DNA from: JABCPE02 sp963530895
Lineage (GTDB): Bacteria > Bacteroidota > Bacteroidia > Flavobacteriales > Weeksellaceae
NCBI GenBank assembly: GCA_963530895.1
Contig: CAUSFO010000050.1
Span: 1-12,399, forward strand
DNA length: 12,399 bases
Direction of reading: 5' to 3'
Under the pieces are notes generated by a model. It was not told the origin of the DNA and made no database searches. It saw nothing but the letters and a program-made list of their open reading frames with translations. Positions 1 through 7,244 of this stretch are shown in pieces. The position numbers and the translations under genes were made by a program. Position 1 is the first letter of the stretch, and each line of letters opens with the position of its first letter.

Positions 1-1656
1 CAGTTTGCGAATATCGGGGAAGGATTTCAGAATTTGGTTTATAAGACCGATGCAGAGCAGGATTTGGCATTACTGCCTACAAGCAAATCATTCTTTATAC
101 TGGGAATCAAGGATATAAAATATTACGATGTGAAAAGTCCCACTACGGCATTCTATTATCATAATGGGATGAGCAGCGGTGGAACTCTGCAAACTACTTA
201 TACTCAGAATATTGGCAAAAGGTTTAATTTTGCGATAGAATATATGGGACTGCGGTCAGAGGGGCTGTATCAGAGGGAAATCGCATCTTCTAATAATACT
301 ATTTTCTCTGCACATTATCTCTCTAAAAATTCTAAATATGAGGCGTTTGCGCATTTTATTCATCAGAATATTTCTAATGAAGAGAATGGCGGAATTGCTA
401 ATTTGGATAATTTTACAAGTGGAGATTCTCGGTTTAACAGCAGAAAAAATCTTACAGTAAATTTACATAATACCTACACCAGAATGGCGGTAAGGAGGTT
501 CTATTTCAGTCATTATTTTGCACCTTTCGATGTGGAGAAATTTCCGTTTAAGCTGAATCATACGATTTTTTATCAAACCAATAAATATTTCTACACGCAG
601 GATGGCACGGAGAACTATTATTCCTCTTCGTTGATTACGGATTATCCTACCAATAATAAGAGGAAATCGACTAAATTCAGCAATACGGTGAGCTTGCTTT
701 TTGATAATGAGGCTTTTAGGGCAGAAGCAGGAGTTCGTTATCAGAATATCAGTTACAGGTCGTTTTATCCATTGATAATCAGCGGAGTGCAGGAAGATTC
801 TAAATTTAAGGAAAATCGTTTAGGATTGGTAGGAAATCTTAAAATAAAACTTTGGGATAAAATCAATCTAAATTCAGATTTGGAAATTTCTAATGGAAAA
901 GCCTTTGGAAATTATCTAAATTCAGAAAATCATCTGACTTTTGAGCCTATTGAGGGGTATTCCATCGGCGGGCATGTGAAATTCAAATCGGCGGCTCCAT
1001 CGTTTAATTATTTGATGAACACTTCTTTTTATCAAGATTATAATTTCAAATATTCTGGATTTAAGAACCAAAATGTTTTGGAAATAGGAGCAGATTTAAA
1101 TTTCAAATGGTTTGATACTAAGCTGTTTGCGAATTATTTCAGAATAGGGCAGCTGGCGTATTTTGATTCTTCGGCGATGCCTCAGCAGAGCACTTCGTCG
1201 GTGAATATATCACAGGTAGGAGGAGAGGCTACATTTAGTTATCGTAAATTTAATTTTAATGCTAAAGTATTAGTTCAGAATGTTTTAAATAATAAAGATG
1301 TACTTCCATTGCCAGAATTCATAGGAAGGGCGAATGTTTATTATCAATCCAAAATATTCAAAAAAGCGGCAGAAATTCAGACGGGAATCAAGGCTTATTA
1401 TTTCTCAAAATTCGCCTCTCAGCAGTATTTCCCGATACTTAATGAATTTATCCTGCCATCCACAGATTCGCATTCCATCGGAGGTAGGCCGTTGGTGGAT
1501 GTTTATTTTAATATGAAAGTAAAACGAATGATGATTTATGCTGAGGCACAGCATATTAACACTACTTTTATGAAAAATCAGTCTTACGCTGCACCGTTTT
1601 ATCCAGTGGCAGATTTTAGGCTGAATTTAGGTTTGGTATGGTATTTATTCCACTAA
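1..1656 (+). CDS. Putative outer-membrane porin, 3' part (5' end outside window)
   Basis: The frame is open from the first base, so the start and signal peptide lie upstream; 551 residues are visible. The visible part opens with NIGEGFQNLVY, which I recognise from the Bacteroidota putative-porin family (Pfam Porin_10 type). The rest looks like a large beta-barrel: many short amphipathic strands rich in Tyr, Phe, Asn and Ser, and an aromatic C-terminal strand ending GLVWYLFH, as expected for a protein handed to the BAM machinery. It would sit in the outer membrane and pass small solutes; the substrate cannot be read from sequence. The stop is 12 nt before bshC, so co-transcription is likely. 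The porin identification is by resemblance. The N-terminal part and the promoter cannot be judged here. Confidence 0.8.
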   Translation, partial: QFANIGEGFQNLVYKTDAEQDLALLPTSKSFFILGIKDIKYYDVKSPTTAFYYHNGMSSGGTLQTTYTQNIGKRFNFAIEYMGLRSEGLYQREIASSNNTIFSAHYLSKNSKYEAFAHFIHQNISNEENGGIANLDNFTSGDSRFNSRKNLTVNLHNTYTRMAVRRFYFSHYFAPFDVEKFPFKLNHTIFYQTNKYFYTQDGTENYYSSSLITDYPTNNKRKSTKFSNTVSLLFDNEAFRAEAGVRYQNISYRSFYPLIISGVQEDSKFKENRLGLVGNLKIKLWDKINLNSDLEISNGKAFGNYLNSENHLTFEPIEGYSIGGHVKFKSAAPSFNYLMNTSFYQDYNFKYSGFKNQNVLEIGADLNFKWFDTKLFANYFRIGQLAYFDSSAMPQQSTSSVNISQVGGEATFSYRKFNFNAKVLVQNVLNNKDVLPLPEFIGRANVYYQSKIFKKAAEIQTGIKAYYFSKFASQQYFPILNEFILPSTDSHSIGGRPLVDVYFNMKVKRMMIYAEAQHINTTFMKNQSYAAPFYPVADFRLNLGLVWYLFH

Positions 1657-1668
1657 AATAAAGGTAAA

Positions 1669-3246
1669 ATGAACGAAAAAGAGATATTTTTAAAAGACAT
1701 ATACAACATTCCCAGCCTTATTAAGGACTTTTTCGCAGATGAGGAATATGCTTCGCATAGATTTTCTTTGGGAAATGTACAGAAACAGGTGGAATTTAAG
1801 GAAAAAAGTTATTCCAAAGAGCAGAGAAAAATTCTTTGTGAAGTTTTGGGAAAACAATTAGGAAATCTGCAATTATCTGATAAACAGAAAGAAAACTTGC
1901 AAATTCTTTCACGGGAGAATGCTTTTACGATCGTTACAGGGCATCAGCTGAATCTGTTTACAGGGCCTGCATTTTTCGTTTATAAAATTTTGCAGACGAT
2001 AAAAACAACAGATTTTCTGAACCAAAATATTCAAGGTAAAAAATTCGTTCCTATATTTTGGATGGCTACGGAAGACCATGATTTTGAGGAAATAAATCAT
2101 TTTAAAACTCAAAATCATATTTATAGCATTGATGGGAAATCAGGAGGAGCAGTCGGCAGAATAAAGGTTGAGAAAAATAATTTCATAGAAGAATTTGAAA
2201 AAGAATTTAAATATAATGATTTTGGTAAGGAGCTGATAGACTGGATGAAAGAAGCCTATGCAGAGGGAAAAACTTTAGCAGAAGCGACTAAAACGCTGGT
2301 AAATAAACTCTTTGCCGACCGAGGGTTGCTGATGATAGATGGAGATGACCGAGGGCTGAAAGAGCAGATGAAGGAGATTTTTGCTGATGAATTGAAAAAT
2401 AATTCACTGAAAAAAGAAACGCACCAATCCGTAGAAAATCTTACGAAGAAATACGGAAAAGTGCAGGTGAACCCAAGGGAAATCAATTTGTTTTATCTCT
2501 CTGAAACTCGTGATAGAATAGAGTTTGATGGAGAAAAATATAATGTGGTGGACAGGGAAATTTCTTTCACAGAAGCGGAGATTTTAGCGGAATTAGAAAG
2601 TTATCCGGAAAAATTCAGCCCAAATGCGGTGATGCGCCCTGTTTATCAGGAGAAAATACTTCCTAATATAGCCTATATAGGCGGAAATGCAGAGGTAATG
2701 TATTGGCTGGAACTGAAAGAATATTTCCGACATGTGGAAGTTCCTTTTCCGATTTTAATTCCGAGAAATTCAATGCTTTTTTTGACTGAAAAAACAGCAA
2801 ATAAAATCCAGAAAATGGGACTTGGAATAGAGGAGTTTTTCATGGATTATGCGGAGATTATCAAGGAGAAATTGCTTTTTGAGTCCGAGCTTTTGGAGCT
2901 TATCACAGAAAAAGAATAAAAACTGAAAAAATCTTTTGGGCTGCTGAAAGAAAAATCTTCACTTACGGATAAGACTTTTAGGAATTTGGTGGAAGCGGAG
3001 GAAACTCGCCAGTTGAAATCTTATAACCGGATGAAAAAGAGACTTTTGCGAGCAGAAAAAATAAAGCAATACGAAAAATACATGCAGCTGAGACAGTTAT
3101 ATTTAGATGTTCATCCTAATGCTGTTTGGCAGGAAAGGGTGCTGAATTTCAGCGTATTTTATGCTCAGAAAGGGAAAGGATGGATAGAAGAATGCTATCA
3201 AAAAATGGATGTGGAAAACTCTGTGCTAATTATTTCGTACATTTAA
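1669..3246 (+). pseudogene. bshC: bshC, bacillithiol synthase (cysteine-adding enzyme), interrupted by an in-frame TAA
   Basis: BshC joins cysteine to glucosaminyl-malate, the last step of bacillithiol synthesis in the cytoplasm. Family hallmarks are TGHQLNLFTGPAFFVYKI (residues 90-107) and FWMATEDHDFEEINH (130-144). The start ATG at 1669 has AAGG 5 nt upstream. The frame meets TAA at 2917-2919 (codon 417), so the uninterrupted product is 416 residues. The same frame continues for 108 sense codons to TAA at 3244-3246 and encodes the usual BshC C-terminus (EAEETRQLKSYNRM, RLLRAEK, WQERVLNFSVFYAQKGKGW). Without the stop the protein would be 525 residues, the normal family length. The lost part belongs to the helical coiled-coil region linked to dimerisation in the known BshC structure. 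A single-base change (AAA, CAA or GAA to TAA), a sequencing error or readthrough could explain it. There is no convincing restart codon after the stop. The gene lies 12 nt after the porin. Confidence 0.85.
2917..2919 (+). other. Premature in-frame TAA inside bshC
   Basis: The codons read AAA GAA TAA AAA CTG, and no frame change is needed to continue into the conserved BshC C-terminus. The downstream 108 codons have no further stop until the natural end. That fits a recent mutation or a base-call error better than long decay. Confidence 0.9.
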
Positions 3247-3265
3247 TTATAAAGATGTATTTTTG
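3233..3265 (+). promoter_or_regulatory. Bacteroidota-type promoter for the LysM/PBP-like gene
   Basis: A perfect TAnnTTTG -7 element (TATTTTTG) lies at 3258-3265, just past the bshC frame. A weak -33 candidate, TTTC (3233-3236; consensus TTTG/TTG), sits 21 nt upstream. Transcription would begin near 3270, giving a leader of about 33 nt. No terminator separates bshC from this gene, so some readthrough is also possible. Confidence 0.5.
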
Positions 3266-3272
3266 TGTCCTA

Positions 3273-3288
3273 ATTGTTATATAACAAT
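3273..3288. repeat. 16-bp perfect palindrome at the 5' end of the LysM/PBP-like transcript
   Basis: ATTGTTATATAACAAT is its own reverse complement over 16 bases. It starts only a few bases after the predicted transcription start. It could be an operator or a weak AU-rich 5' hairpin. Palindromes also arise by chance in AT-rich spacers, so a function is unproven. Confidence 0.4.
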
Positions 3289-3302
3289 AATACTAAAATC
3301 AG

Positions 3303-5261
3303 ATGAAAAAAATATTTTTAACCATACTAGGAACAGCATTTGCGATATTATCTGGACAACAGAAGAAGCATACTGTGGTGGCTAAAGAAAATCCCACTAC
3401 AATTGCTAAAAAATATGGCGTCAGCGTAGATGAGCTTATCAAGCAAAATCCTAAAATAAAGGATGGGAAAATAGATATAGGAGATGTTTTGATTATTCCT
3501 AATAAACAAAAAAACACTCAAAAAACAGAAGAGAAAGCAGAAGATAAAAAATCTACTGAAAAGAAATCCAATCAAAAATTGGGTAAGATTTATCTTCAGC
3601 CAAAACAGACTATCTATGGTATAACCAGACAATACAAAATCTCAGAAGAAGAACTGAGAAGGCTGAATCCTAATTTGGAAAACCATATGAAAGTGGGCGA
3701 GGCGCTTGTATTACCAGAAGATAAAATCAGAAAATATGGAGACAAAGCCGCTCAGCAGGAGGTAGTGGATACACCTAAAAAGGATAGAGAAGAGGAGAAA
3801 AAAACTCAAATGCTAGCTTCAGAAGATGGAGCGTATGTGGTTCAGCCAAAAGATACATACTATGGAATTACAAGGAAGTTTAATATTTCGCAGAGTGAGT
3901 TGTTTGCATTAAATTCAGGGTTGGAGCAGAGAGGACTTAGGTCAGGAGATGTTATCATAGTGAAAAATACAGCATCTTCTAAAAATGTAGTAACGACAAC
4001 GAAAGAAACTTATGAGAAAAATACAAAACCTAAAGAGGAGAAAAACATGCCTCCAAAAGAGGTGAAAACCAAAACTTATTCCGTAGAGGAATATGTAACT
4101 CATGAGGTTAAAAAAGGCGAAAGTGCATTTGGGATTGTGAATAAATATAACATCACATATGACCAGCTTGCCGAGATGAATGGAGGACTTCCTAATGGAA
4201 TAAAGCAGGGAATGGTGCTGAATATCAAGAAGGTCAATAGACAATATGTGAAATCCGATGATGATGTGTTTAGTATTGCTTTGATTTTGCCTTTTGGGTT
4301 TGATACTAACGATACTAAATATAGAACGCTTTCTGCGGACTTCCTAATCGGTGCTAAGCTTGCTGCACAAAGAGGAATGCGAGATGGTAAAAAAGTAAGT
4401 ATCAATGTGATAGATGCTGAAAATGAGAATTCTTTCAAGAACAATTTGGCTCAGATTAACAAGACCAATACAGATTTGATTATAGGGCCATTCTTTAAGT
4501 CAAATGTAATAGAAGTTCTTGAATATGTGAAGAATGAAAAAATTCCTGTGGTGGCCCCATTTGCCCATACAGAGGAGATGTATAAATATAATAATTTGGT
4601 GATTGTAGAGCCAGGGAATAGAGTGTATGCAGAGAGAATCGTTCGTGAGGTCAAAAATGCTCATTCAAAAGAAAAAGTATTTATTGTAGGTGAAGAAAAT
4701 AATCCAGAGGTTATTTTCCTTAAAGAGCAGTTAGCAAAAGAGCTGTCTAAAACTGAAATTTCGGTGGTTAGTTCTCCAGCTGGAATAGAACTGGAGCAGA
4801 ATATGGTAACAGGGCAAAGCCTGCCAGCAGTAGTTATTTTAGCAAATGATAATAATGCTGTCGGAGCAGGGTTTGCAAAGAAAATAATAGAACTAGCCAA
4901 ACAAACAGAAGGAATCAAGGCATTTAGTATGTATTATCACCCTGATTTTGAGAAGAATGTAGATCCTTTAAGTAAAGCAAATTTGGTTTATTTGATGGAT
5001 AGAAAAATAAATACAGATGGAGATTTTGAGAAGGAGGTTTTGGCTGAGTTTAAAAAAGAATATTGTAGAACGCCATCTAAATACACCATTATAGGTTTTG
5101 ATGTGGTTAGTGATATGTTGGCAAGGGAATCAAAAGGAGAAGTCCTAAGAAATATGAGTAAAGTTCAGACTCAGTTGGCGACCAAGTTTGAATATATCCG
5201 AAACAAAAAAAATGGGGCTTTTGTGAATACTGGATTTAGAGTAGTAAGATTGGTTCCTTAG
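3303..5261 (+). CDS. Secreted protein with four LysM domains and a periplasmic-binding-protein-like (PBP1) domain
   Basis: This 652-residue protein begins with a signal-peptide-like stretch (MKKIFLTILGTAFAILSG) and is probably exported to the periplasm. Four LysM-type peptidoglycan-binding repeats follow at about residues 23-66, 95-138, 178-221 and 266-309; all but the first keep an aromatic-Gly-Ile core (YGITRQY, YGITRKF, FGIVNKY). They are joined by Lys/Glu/Thr-rich linkers. From about residue 322 comes an alpha/beta domain resembling type I periplasmic ligand-binding proteins (FSIALILPFGFD, LIIGPFFKSNVIEVLEYV, IPVVAPFAHTEEMY, YTIIGFDVVSDML). The architecture matches a common Bacteroidota family annotated as PBP1 and LysM domain-containing; its role is not established. 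The first half should hold it to the cell wall. The second may bind a ligand or serve as a scaffold, since no transporter genes are adjacent. fabD follows 38 nt later. Confidence 0.85.
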   Translation: MKKIFLTILGTAFAILSGQQKKHTVVAKENPTTIAKKYGVSVDELIKQNPKIKDGKIDIGDVLIIPNKQKNTQKTEEKAEDKKSTEKKSNQKLGKIYLQPKQTIYGITRQYKISEEELRRLNPNLENHMKVGEALVLPEDKIRKYGDKAAQQEVVDTPKKDREEEKKTQMLASEDGAYVVQPKDTYYGITRKFNISQSELFALNSGLEQRGLRSGDVIIVKNTASSKNVVTTTKETYEKNTKPKEEKNMPPKEVKTKTYSVEEYVTHEVKKGESAFGIVNKYNITYDQLAEMNGGLPNGIKQGMVLNIKKVNRQYVKSDDDVFSIALILPFGFDTNDTKYRTLSADFLIGAKLAAQRGMRDGKKVSINVIDAENENSFKNNLAQINKTNTDLIIGPFFKSNVIEVLEYVKNEKIPVVAPFAHTEEMYKYNNLVIVEPGNRVYAERIVREVKNAHSKEKVFIVGEENNPEVIFLKEQLAKELSKTEISVVSSPAGIELEQNMVTGQSLPAVVILANDNNAVGAGFAKKIIELAKQTEGIKAFSMYYHPDFEKNVDPLSKANLVYLMDRKINTDGDFEKEVLAEFKKEYCRTPSKYTIIGFDVVSDMLARESKGEVLRNMSKVQTQLATKFEYIRNKKNGAFVNTGFRVVRLVP

Positions 5262-5299
5262 TTTTTAAATAATAAAATAGATTTAGATTTTTCAAAAAT

Positions 5300-6175
5300 A
5301 TGAAAGCATTAGTGTTTCCTGGACAAGGGTCTCAGTTTGTGGGGATGGGTAAGGATCTTTATGACTACCGTAAGGAGATTAGAGATTTGATGAATTCTGC
5401 TAATGATATATTGGGATTTGATATTTTGTCTGTGATGTTTGATGGGACAGAGGAGGATTTAAAGAAAACCAAAATAACACAGCCAGCTATATTTATTCAT
5501 TCTGTAGCTATTGTAAAGGCAATCGATACAATAGGTGCGGGTATGGTAGCAGGACACTCTTTGGGTGAGTTCTCTGCTTTGGTAGCGAATGGAGTTTTAT
5601 CGTTTAAAGATGGGCTGGAGCTGGTTTATCAAAGAGCTTTGGCTATGCAGGAGGCTTGTGATATTAATCCTTCCTCTATGGCGGCGGTACTTGGGCTGGA
5701 TGATGATAAAGTAGAGAAAATTTGTGCAGAGATGGAGGGATTGGTAGTTCCTGCGAACTATAACTGCCCTGGACAGCTCGTAATTTCTGGTGAAACTTCA
5801 GCAGTAGAAAAGGCATGCGAAGCCCTAAAAGCAGCTGGAGCAAAAAGAGCCCTTTTATTACCTGTGAATGGAGCTTTTCACTCTCCTTTGATGCAGCCAG
5901 CGCAAGAAAGATTAGCACAAGCAATAGAGGGAGTTAAATTTAATAATCCTATTCTTCCGATTTATCAGAATGTAACAACGACTCCTGTGACAGATCCAGA
6001 GGAAATAAAAAAGAATCTGATAGCACAGCTGACAGGTCCTGTAAAATGGACACAAACGATACAAAATATGGTAAAAGATGGAGCTGACCACTTTGTGGAA
6101 GTAGGGCCAGGGAAAACATTACAAGGATTGATAAAGAAAATATCGCCTAGTATTATGGTTTCATCAGGGATATAA
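5300..6175 (+). CDS. fabD: Malonyl-CoA:ACP transacylase
   Basis: FabD moves the malonyl group from CoA to acyl-carrier protein, supplying the extender unit for type II fatty-acid synthesis in the cytoplasm. The 291-residue protein is near the usual length of about 300. The N-terminal FPGQGSQ (residues 6-12), QPA (61-63), the nucleophile elbow GHSLGE (85-90, Ser87), Arg112 in QRA, and the catalytic His194 in NGAFHSP are all present. The C-terminal VEVGPGKTLQGL is also typical. The ATG at 5300 starts directly on the conserved MKALVFPGQG. It lies 38 nt after the LysM/PBP-like gene with no clear promoter or terminator between, so it is probably read through from upstream. A strong hairpin terminator follows. 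Confidence 0.95.
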   Translation: MKALVFPGQGSQFVGMGKDLYDYRKEIRDLMNSANDILGFDILSVMFDGTEEDLKKTKITQPAIFIHSVAIVKAIDTIGAGMVAGHSLGEFSALVANGVLSFKDGLELVYQRALAMQEACDINPSSMAAVLGLDDDKVEKICAEMEGLVVPANYNCPGQLVISGETSAVEKACEALKAAGAKRALLLPVNGAFHSPLMQPAQERLAQAIEGVKFNNPILPIYQNVTTTPVTDPEEIKKNLIAQLTGPVKWTQTIQNMVKDGADHFVEVGPGKTLQGLIKKISPSIMVSSGI

Positions 6176-6199
6176 CGGATTTTGTAATCTGTAAAAAAT

Positions 6200-6238
6200 A
6201 TTGCTATTCTTGGATATTCCGAGGATAGCAATTTGTTT
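6200..6238 (+). terminator. Rho-independent terminator after fabD
   Basis: TTGCTATTCTTGGA (6201-6214) pairs with TCCGAGGATAGCAA (6218-6231) over 14 bp, including two G-U pairs, around a 3-nt loop. An extra A-T pair extends it by one, and TTTGTTTAT follows. It ends only about 12 nt before the next gene's -7 element. Confidence 0.75.
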
Positions 6239-6250
6239 ATAAATATTATT

Positions 6251-6258
6251 TACCTTTG
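6251..6258 (+). promoter_or_regulatory. Bacteroidota -7 element (TACCTTTG) for the GHMP kinase
   Basis: TACCTTTG is a perfect TAnnTTTG match. A TTTG at 6232-6235 could serve as -33, although the 15-nt spacer is shorter than the usual 19 or so. The G is 4 nt before the ATG at 6263-6265, so transcription would start at or next to the start codon. Confidence 0.55.
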
Positions 6259-6262
6259 TTTT

Positions 6263-7168
6263 ATGGAAAGTTTTTTTTCACATGGCAAACTGCTTCTTAC
6301 CTCAGAATATTTCGTGCTGGATGGGGCAACGGCATTGGCTGTCCCTACCAAATCTGGACAAAATCTCTGTGTAGAAGAAAAAAAAGACGGCAAGGCTCTT
6401 GTTTTTTGGGAGGCTTATCATAACGGGCGGCTTTGGATGAGTGCAGAAATTGATTATCTCAATTGGAGAATTATAAAAACTAATCTTCCCGAAAATGCCG
6501 AATTCATTATGAATGTTCTCAGAAATATTCAGAAACTTTCATCATCTCATTTACAAGATAAGAAATCCTATTTCATCAAGACCAATCTCGAATTTCCTGC
6601 TAATTTTGGCTGGGGGAGCAGTTCTACGCTGATGGCAAATCTTGCTAAATGGACTGGAATAGATGCTTTTGAACTTAATGAGATTTCCCTTGGTGGAAGC
6701 GGTTATGATATAGCAGTGGCGATGGAGGGAACGCCTGTTTTGTATCAGTTAAATTGGAAAAATAGAGAGATAAAACAAGTAGATTTTAATCCAGAATTTA
6801 AGGAAGAATTGATATTTGTCCATCTCAATCAAAAACAAGACAGCCGCGAAGGCATAAAACTCTATAAATCCAAACCAAAATCAAAGGAAATAGTTGGCGA
6901 GTTTTCGGATTTGACAGAGAGAATTTTAAATTGTAAAAACATCGATGAGTTTTCTGATTTAATGGAAATTCACGAAAAAAAAGTTTCCGCATTTTTGGGA
7001 CTTACTAAAGTCAAACAGCAGTATTTCCCTGACTGCCCTGTTTTTGTGAAAAGCCTCGGGGCGTGGGGAGGAGATTTTGTGATGACTAGGAAATTTCAAG
7101 GATATGAAGACTTTTTTCATGGACACGGATTTCATACTTTTTTTGATTGGAATGAAATAATTAAGTAA
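6263..7168 (+). CDS. GYDIA-family GHMP kinase
   Basis: The product is a 301-residue small-molecule kinase of the GHMP superfamily (galacto-, homoserine, mevalonate and phosphomevalonate kinases). Visible motifs are the N-terminal GKLLLTSEYFVLDGATALAV (residues 8-27), the ATP-binding loop FPANFGWGSSS (111-121), the signature GGSGYDIAVA (144-153), and a motif-3-like KSLGAWGGDF (263-272). GYDIA names a subfamily common in Flavobacteriia and often found near HMG-CoA reductase, which suggests a mevalonate-pathway step; the substrate is not established and no other pathway gene is in this window. The ATG at 6263 is preferred because the family N-terminus starts there and the 10 codons upstream overlap the terminator tail and promoter. 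It appears to be transcribed on its own. Confidence 0.85.
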   Translation: MESFFSHGKLLLTSEYFVLDGATALAVPTKSGQNLCVEEKKDGKALVFWEAYHNGRLWMSAEIDYLNWRIIKTNLPENAEFIMNVLRNIQKLSSSHLQDKKSYFIKTNLEFPANFGWGSSSTLMANLAKWTGIDAFELNEISLGGSGYDIAVAMEGTPVLYQLNWKNREIKQVDFNPEFKEELIFVHLNQKQDSREGIKLYKSKPKSKEIVGEFSDLTERILNCKNIDEFSDLMEIHEKKVSAFLGLTKVKQQYFPDCPVFVKSLGAWGGDFVMTRKFQGYEDFFHGHGFHTFFDWNEIIK

Positions 7169-7183
7169 AACTGAGCTAAAACA

Positions 7184-7196
7184 TAGGAAATACCTA
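7184..7196. promoter_or_regulatory. Small dyad TAGG-AAATA-CCTA upstream of pckA
   Basis: A 4-bp inverted repeat with a 5-nt centre covers the place where a -33 element is expected for the pckA promoter, and no TTG is present there. It could be a regulator site. It is short, so chance is a real alternative. Confidence 0.25.
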
Positions 7197-7206
7197 AAAA
7201 TATCAA

Positions 7207-7214
7207 TACATTTG
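7207..7214 (+). promoter_or_regulatory. Bacteroidota -7 element (TACATTTG) for pckA
   Basis: This is a perfect TAnnTTTG match 30 nt before the pckA ATG at 7245. Transcription would start near 7219, giving a leader of about 25 nt. No good -33 TTG is found about 19 nt upstream. Confidence 0.6.
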
Positions 7215-7244
7215 CGTATAGTTAATTTATATAAAATTTTTAAC

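Noticed and set aside
2986..3246. Separate small gene after bshC
   Set aside because: It is in the same frame as bshC, encodes the conserved BshC C-terminus and has only weak TTG/GTG starts, so it is the severed 3' part of bshC.
4100..4444. Minus-strand open frame (114 codons) inside the LysM/PBP-like gene
   Set aside because: It is antisense to a well-supported protein, has no promoter or family match, and its Ser/Leu/Phe-rich product is typical of a shadow frame.
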